DNA from: Jackrogersella multiformis
Lineage: Eukaryota; Ascomycota; Sordariomycetes; Xylariales; Hypoxylaceae
Reading direction: 5' to 3'
DNA length: 64,000 bases
NCBI GenBank assembly: GCA_902806575.1
Contig: CADCXD010000004.1
Span: 1,798,001-1,862,000, forward strand
Below, one piece after another: positions 58,438 to 64,000 of this stretch; the stretch's first letter is position 1; every line of letters begins with the position of its first letter. The notes under the pieces were generated by a model. The model saw only the letters and a list, made by a program, of their open reading frames with translations. It was not told the origin of the DNA and did not search any database. A program made the position numbers and the translations under genes.

Positions 58438-61191
58438 CCGTCTTCTAGCGTACGGAATACCTTGGGGTCCTCGACAGTGAAGAAGGAGATGAAAAATGAC
58501 GATGCATTTTCTTGGTTATATATTTGCATAAAGTGGTTAATGGGTTGGTAAAGTGGTTGGTTGCTAAGTGGTATGATTTAGGGGGATACCGAGGGTACAC
58601 TGCTTCGGAGTGTATATGATATTAACGGACACAATACGGTAGCGAATTATATACCTCATCCACATACAAGAGGTGACAGTCCAGATACCTGTATATAAGG
58701 TGAAGCTTCACAAATTCCGGTCATCACGTGGTATTTCGCTGTGTCTATACCATCCCGAGAAAGAGTCGCTTCCCCGTATGCCTCGCTGTACTAATCTAAG
58801 CACTCAGAGAAATATGGCGAGGCTAACATATCGAATATTTCCTTGTAGGATGCTTGAGAGGCAGAGGAACATATATTACAGGAGAGAGAGAGCGAGTCCG
58901 GAGGACGGAAAACCGTGTATGGAACTTAAGGCAAGCAGCAAGTACAAGATCGACATACGCATAAGGTACCGAACCGGGCCCGCGAAAGGGACTTCGTCCG
59001 ATATCTTCCTATGTTAGGTAATCTAGGCTGGCATCTACTAGGTATGACTACCTACCTAGTGCAGTAGGGTTGTGCTTATGCTGATGTGTGGTAGGATCTA
59101 AGACTTCCTATTTGCTCTTCTCACTCCCCCCAGACAGTCAGACTAGATATTGGACATCGAAGAGGGGCGGGAGTTCCCCATTTGTTTAGGGCTGGATGTT
59201 GGTTTGGTTGCCTGAAATTACTAATGCGTAAGTGTCTGTGTATTTTATGTGTATATTATGCGAGGGGAAACAGGAGGCGGAGAAAATAACTCGGCTGTGC
59301 TGGTCGCGTAAAGTTAGGCACCCGCATCCAGACCAGGCAGGCAGACGGTTGCCTCGTTTTCTGTGGCCCGTATTAATCAACCAACCAGCCAACCAACCAA
59401 GTCAGTCAGCATTGGCCGGCCGCCTCCCTGGCTGCGGCATTTCCCCGTGTCATTGGAAATGGGGAATCTTACACTAAAAGAAGACAAAAAAAACGGGAGG
59501 TGAGATTGCAATCGGAAGGGCATGCGAGCGGGGTGACGGTGGTGGTGGTGGTCTGGGTTAGGGGTTCTATTTGCGGGGAGAATGATCATGAATTGTGTAC
59601 ACATACATCTTGACATAGTAGGTATGCTTATACTCATTTCGTGCCTTACGACTCGGTTAGTCAAGCTATTTTTGCAGAAACTCCGAATTTTTTAATTTAA
59701 TTTTAATGCTTAGAATTTCGTGATGATAGGTCGAGCAAGTACCTACTTAAGCACAGTGGGCGACATCGAGCGCAATCAGAAAAGGGGGGAGGACGGGTAA
59801 GGGAGAAGAAAAAGAACCCAAAAAAACAGGAGTCTGGCATATATTACTTGCAAATCTAAGTTGTTTTCTTGGAATATTAAGAGATGTACCGCAGGTACGG
59901 AATGATATCCCGGACCATTCAACTGGGACGGGGACGATGTTCCGCAGTGTGACGTCGCCACCCGTTTCTGCCTAGAGCATATTAAGATACCATACTGGCC
60001 ATATATATCTAAATATCCTCGCGCAGAAGTAAGGGGGAAGAATTAGGACCTGAAACCCAGTTTCGATTGCGAGCTTTTTAAGTCGGAAGTTGGACTTCGT
60101 CGATAAGAAGTGGTTGGTTAGGAACATTCCGCAAGGCGATCACAGTTGATTAACAAACGAGGCGGAGCAGGAGCTTCGCCACCACGAGCGACGCATGCCT
60201 ACCGTCTCAGGGGCAAAGTTGCGGTGAGAAGAGAGGAAAATCGTTATAATCGTAGAGAATAACTAACGCAAATCTGAAGTGCTATATTGTTTCCCTTCGT
60301 CTGTGCTCCCGCTGTGAACCCGGTTTACTGAGATTATTGCGGCCATCATCTCATCATCATAATCATCATCATCGTTAGTTCGTTCATCTTGCTCATTCAA
60401 ACGTACAACCGACACAAACGCCTGCCTGCCTGCCGGCTCGGGAGATGTTATAGGAAAGTCGTGACATCATCAAGTGATGAAGGAGAAGAGAGTTCTGCAC
60501 CATTCACAAATCAAAGCGGGAGCCTTATATGCGGTAGTCCGTCTGCCCAGCGGCTCTCTGCGCCAGGCAACCGTCCTACATGACCGGAGCACCCCATTAT
60601 AAATATGCATACTCCAGACGCCTCAGAAGAGTGAACGAGGCTATCGACAGGCCGATGGCCGGTAGCTATCAGTCGCCCCTTGCATAGCTAGGCGGCTTGT
60701 GTCGCATCGGCACGCAAGTGTAGCCAGACTAGGCAAGCCGAAGGGGCTGTAAGGCTGAATCGAAGTATGATTCTGCCTTACCGATCTTCCGTGCAGTGCT
60801 GCAGTGGACGGATGCTTCCGATCCTACATTCCATGTTTTAACGTAGAGTGTGTGAGACAAAACATATCCTCCAACTTCCATGCCCGAACAAGATATTGCT
60901 CCTAAGGTGTGTGGAAAATATGGAGAATGAAAAAAAATTTCAAAGGAAGAAATAACAGTCAAACAGAAATAAAATGTCAGGCTGGGTTAAAGCTAAGCCG
61001 GCATCGGGACCGAGACTCGGGGTATTGCCGAATTTAGTATATGTGAGTTGCGTTGCCTGCTGAGAATTCGGTGAGGCTGTATCTAGTTCGCGAACCACTT
61101 TCCTACAGGGGTATTCTCGGCGTGTTTATAGCCTGCTTCTCCCCCCTCAATTCATCAACGCGAACAGCGATCGATTCTAGCTCGGTGGCGC
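58438..61191. other. Intergenic, 2.75 kb
   Basis: No supported gene. It contains a (CAT)n/(ATC)n-type tract at 60344-60374, CCAACCAACCAAC repeats near 59379-59400 and GGTGGTGGTGGTGG near 59538-59552. A plus frame at 58673-59017 (114 codons) and others lack family signals. Confidence 0.5.
60344..60374. repeat. Imperfect (ATC)n trinucleotide tract
   Basis: About nine ATC/CAT units with two interruptions. Confidence 0.85.
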
Positions 61192-61893
61192 TTATCTCTT
61201 CCTCTTGTCCTTGTTCTTTTTATCCTTGCTCCTTTTCCACTGTCTCTCCTCTTTACCCCCATCTATCTGGACTATGTTTGAGCGGTCCTGCTCCCTCTGC
61301 CTCTCTGGGGGTACATGGCCAGGTGGGTAGATATGCCTCAGCTGCTCGCGAGGACATGGTAGTTCATGCCACCTCCTGGCCAGATTGAAGCTACCTTCCG
61401 TAATTAAATTGTGGCGGCGGAGGTGATCAAGCATATGGAAATCAGGGCGCATGTTATTGACCGTCATGCCTTCTGCGATGTGTCCCCGAATGTGCTCCAT
61501 TCTATACTGAAAGTTCTGTCGACGGTCGTTGAAGACTTCAGGAGCTCTGGCGTCGAAAGAAAACTCGCCACAGAACCAACAGTCCGCTTTGAGAGGAAGC
61601 TTATCGCGGAGATGTTGGGTGATTATATGTTCCACCCAAGCATCAGTTTGGTCGAAATTAAATTCCACGTCGCAGCTTGAGATTCCAACGAACTCGCATG
61701 GCAAGGGATAGCTTCCGGGTTCCGGGTTAAAAGCCATGTTATACAAGTTGTCATTGGTGGCAGTGTATTGGGTGGCTACAGTATAGTCGGTATCAACAGA
61801 TCCGGCGTACGAGAATCCACTGTCATCCATATACTGAGTGCTTTCTGCAGTGGAAGAAGACCCGGAGCTAGGCGACCGGGGCTTCCAGGACAT
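61192..61893 (-). CDS. Hypothetical C2H2-like zinc-finger protein
   Basis: Single-exon gene of 233 residues. After a Ser/Thr/Tyr-rich N-terminus there are two zinc-finger-like units. The first is C66, C74, H89 and H94 (PCEFVGISSCDVEFNF...WVEHIITQHL). The second is C105, C108, H134 and H138 (DCWFCGEFSF...RMEHIRGHI). This arrangement, with a wide first Cys spacing and the following MRPDFHMLDHLRRHNLI, is common in small hypothetical proteins of Sordariomycetes and Leotiomycetes, often annotated only as C2H2-type. The C-terminus is very basic (EERQWKRSKDKKNKDKRKR), suggesting nuclear localisation. Whether it binds DNA is unknown. The ATG at 61893 begins MSWKPRSPSS; no upstream exon is needed. Confidence 0.75.
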   Translation of the reverse strand: MSWKPRSPSSGSSSTAESTQYMDDSGFSYAGSVDTDYTVATQYTATNDNLYNMAFNPEPGSYPLPCEFVGISSCDVEFNFDQTDAWVEHIITQHLRDKLPLKADCWFCGEFSFDARAPEVFNDRRQNFQYRMEHIRGHIAEGMTVNNMRPDFHMLDHLRRHNLITEGSFNLARRWHELPCPREQLRHIYPPGHVPPERQREQDRSNIVQIDGGKEERQWKRSKDKKNKDKRKR

Positions 61894-64000
61894 GTTGCTG
61901 CTTGATGGGGAGCGGAGGGTCGAGACGACGTAATACGATCAGCGGTCCGAATGGGAGTCGGCGGATGCGATCAACGTAACGGAGAAGCCAGACAGAGACG
62001 ATGTTAGTTCTGGATTAATACAACAAGGGTAGAACGCCAACGCTAATACCGGTGGGCGGGCGGCCTATCAAGTGTGGGGGAACAAGGTCCGATGGAGTGG
62101 TATGGGATATATATTCTTTATATTTGGCGACGACTTCGAAGGATCCTTTGCAAGCTACAACCAACGGCACTCCTCTCCAGCGACTTTCGACCACTAATCA
62201 GGAATGGTATAGCTAAAAATCCAGAAGCGAAGAAAGATGTTGAACAGAAATTGGCTGTTGATTATTTCGATGGGTGCATCAATATAATCGCCAGGGTGAA
62301 TACGGATAGTTCAGAGCCAATCTGACCCACTTTGCTGCAGACCCGATTCGCAACCCTGTGGTGGTAACCTCAAGTGAGATGGTCGATGAAAAGGGAGGGG
62401 AAAAAAGATTATTGTTCAGGGGATTTTGGGGTTAAGGTACGTTTAGTCTTTTCCTAACTAAGAGTCGTGAGATTTGCTAGAAAAAGGTTGAATCTCGAAG
62501 TTAGGCATTGATGAGGGGTTCTTCGGGGTTGTCGTTCTTGAAATACTAACCTGATGAGCCAGCAGAGCATTTCATATCCTCCGACAGGGGTATAGGTATG
62601 TGGTAGGTATCTATACCTACCTACCTACATACGGCCTATTACGTCCACAACAAATGATGAACGACCTTGTGTTGGCACCCACCATTTGTTTCTAAGTGTG
62701 CATCCAACCCTCCAGATGCTGCTGCATGATTACCTCCATCACCCAACCCTGACCAGCAGCAATGTGGGAAGAGCTGCAGCTATGCTATCTAGGGATATGG
62801 ATGTGGATTTCGTTGCTCGGATAGCAGTGAAACCATTCACTCGACATGAAGCATTCTTAGACCACGGCTATCCGAGACTCGATCCGAAGATCGGCAGTCT
62901 TGCGGAAGTAGCGTGCAAAGAAAGTAACGACGACTAGTCTCGCATCCCGGGATCGCTACGATTCTAGCCCACCCATTTAGGCATACCGGGGAGTGGTAGA
63001 TAATCCACCGATGCCTAACATGGACCACAACCAATTTTCGTGCCAATCGCCCTTACCCTGGGCTGCAAGAAGTGGGCTCACGGGGGATAGGAGTCATCGG
63101 GGTCGAAAAAAGTTGCCATAGGCAACGAAAGTTGCGCGGGAGACTCGCCGGCCCCCTTTCCCTCCGTGTTGGCAGATACAAACAGCTTTTACTCGCTTGA
63201 CCCTGGGTAACTTAACTCCGGCTCAGCGAACGCCTTACCTACAGTACCTACGGCGCATCGATAGGGGTTGAGATATCAGCTGATGGTTTGCGATCAAGTA
63301 TTTCATCTGCATACTATTTGCTGACTTTGTAGTGTTATGCTACTGGGTTTCTGATTCGCCTGCTGAGATGAATTTCGATCTGACCTCTCGAGCTGATTGA
63401 CTAATATGTCGGGTCTCCTTTGTCGTTGCAGCAAGCTCTTGTCTGCAGGTTGCTATGACGTTTGTACCGTCATTTGGCATGGATAATACTAGCGTATGAC
63501 TTGGGCTGTGCCGGGTGCGAGCCCCGGCATCACTACATACCTGCGCCCAAGATATATTTTATCAACCTCGAAGATTTGTCTGTATGGTTTCCCGATATCC
63601 TCTCGTACATTGGATTACCGGCCCACGGAATTTAAATTGCCAAGGTATTTGATCACGAAGCTAATACGCTTGAAAGGCGGGAAAGCGTTCCGTGTAATAC
63701 AGATGCCGATCCGGTGGTCAGACGGAGACAACACAGAGGGCATAGCTTGCATAGTAAGCTATCGTCGCCAGACCGGTGAGAGCGCGGGTGGTGCGGGTGA
63801 TTGCTTTTTTTCCCTTCTTCATACGTCCTTGGTTTTCCTTTTTCTTTTTTCCCTGGATGATTAGGTGAGAAGATTCATAATGAACATCCTATAATGTCAA
63901 ACCTAGAACAAGGTTTGGATTGCTCGTAGGAGTAGAAGGGGGGGTGGAAGGTGATAATTATGCATATACTTGCATACATGCATGAGTCAATCAAAATCAT
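61894..64000. other. Intergenic to the right edge
   Basis: About 2.1 kb with no supported gene. Frames at 62074-62325, 62686-62937 and 63496-63864 lack family signals. A CCTACCTACC repeat lies near 62612-62631. GTGCCGGGTGCGAGCCCCGGCA at 63508-63529 resembles a tRNA T-arm, but no other arms pair. Confidence 0.5.

Noticed and set aside
58673..59017. 114-codon plus frame
   Set aside because: No recognisable family or splice partners; composition is not distinguishable from chance.
63470..63540. Possible tRNA: GGGTGCGAGCCCC resembles a T-loop stem
   Set aside because: No matching acceptor, D or anticodon arms can be folded around it, and the GTTCRA consensus is missing.

Overview
The window comes from a filamentous ascomycete (Pezizomycotina, most likely a Sordariomycete). 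The evidence is many short introns (mostly 44-125 nt) with GT(A/R)AGT donors, CTAAC/CTGAC-type branch sites and YAG acceptors, eukaryote-only proteins (NDC80 complex, MOZART1, LSM1, Stc1 domain), and fungal families (GH55 glucanase, DUF7514, fungal LYR protein). Intergenic DNA is full of ACCTAGGT-type palindromes. The source and replicon are otherwise unknown. All multi-exon models were built by hand from reading frame, splice consensus, intron phase and family similarity; no transcript data were available.

Layout. 0-7.1 kb: the start of an RRN6/TAF1C-like Pol I factor (minus, runs off the left edge), SPC25 (kinetochore), MZT1/MOZART1 (gamma-tubulin complex) and a CHY/RING zinc-finger ubiquitin-ligase-like protein. 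8-13.5 kb: an LYR-motif protein, an unresolved coding-like stretch, a mitochondrial carrier and MOB1. 14.5-22 kb: a secreted carbohydrate-active segment with a six-hairpin glycosidase-like protein, an orphan three-exon gene and a GH55 exo-beta-1,3-glucanase. 22.6-28.9 kb: LSM1, sphingosine-1-phosphate lyase and pyruvate dehydrogenase kinase. 30-41.6 kb: a coiled-coil protein, an MFS sugar transporter, a DUF7514 protein and a six-exon Stc1-domain gene. 44-46.3 kb: a Ser/Thr-rich surface-like protein and a broken aquaporin. 46.3-52 kb is gene-poor and repeat-rich. 52-62 kb: an IME2-type kinase, an HSP70-like (HSPA12-type) ATPase and a small C2H2-like protein. The last 2 kb hold no supportable gene.

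Most genes are conserved housekeeping or cell-cycle genes and do not form a single pathway. Themes visible in the neighbourhood are chromosome segregation and mitotic exit (SPC25, MZT1, MOB1, plus the meiotic kinase IME2) and polysaccharide degradation (the 14-22 kb segment). I found no rRNA, convincing tRNA, CRISPR array or intact transposon. The most unusual observations are a 6-nt microexon, a likely GC-AG intron, an 81-bp inverted-repeat element, an orphan spliced gene, a coding-like but frame-broken stretch at 8.4-9.1 kb, and an aquaporin pseudogene beside a gene-poor block.
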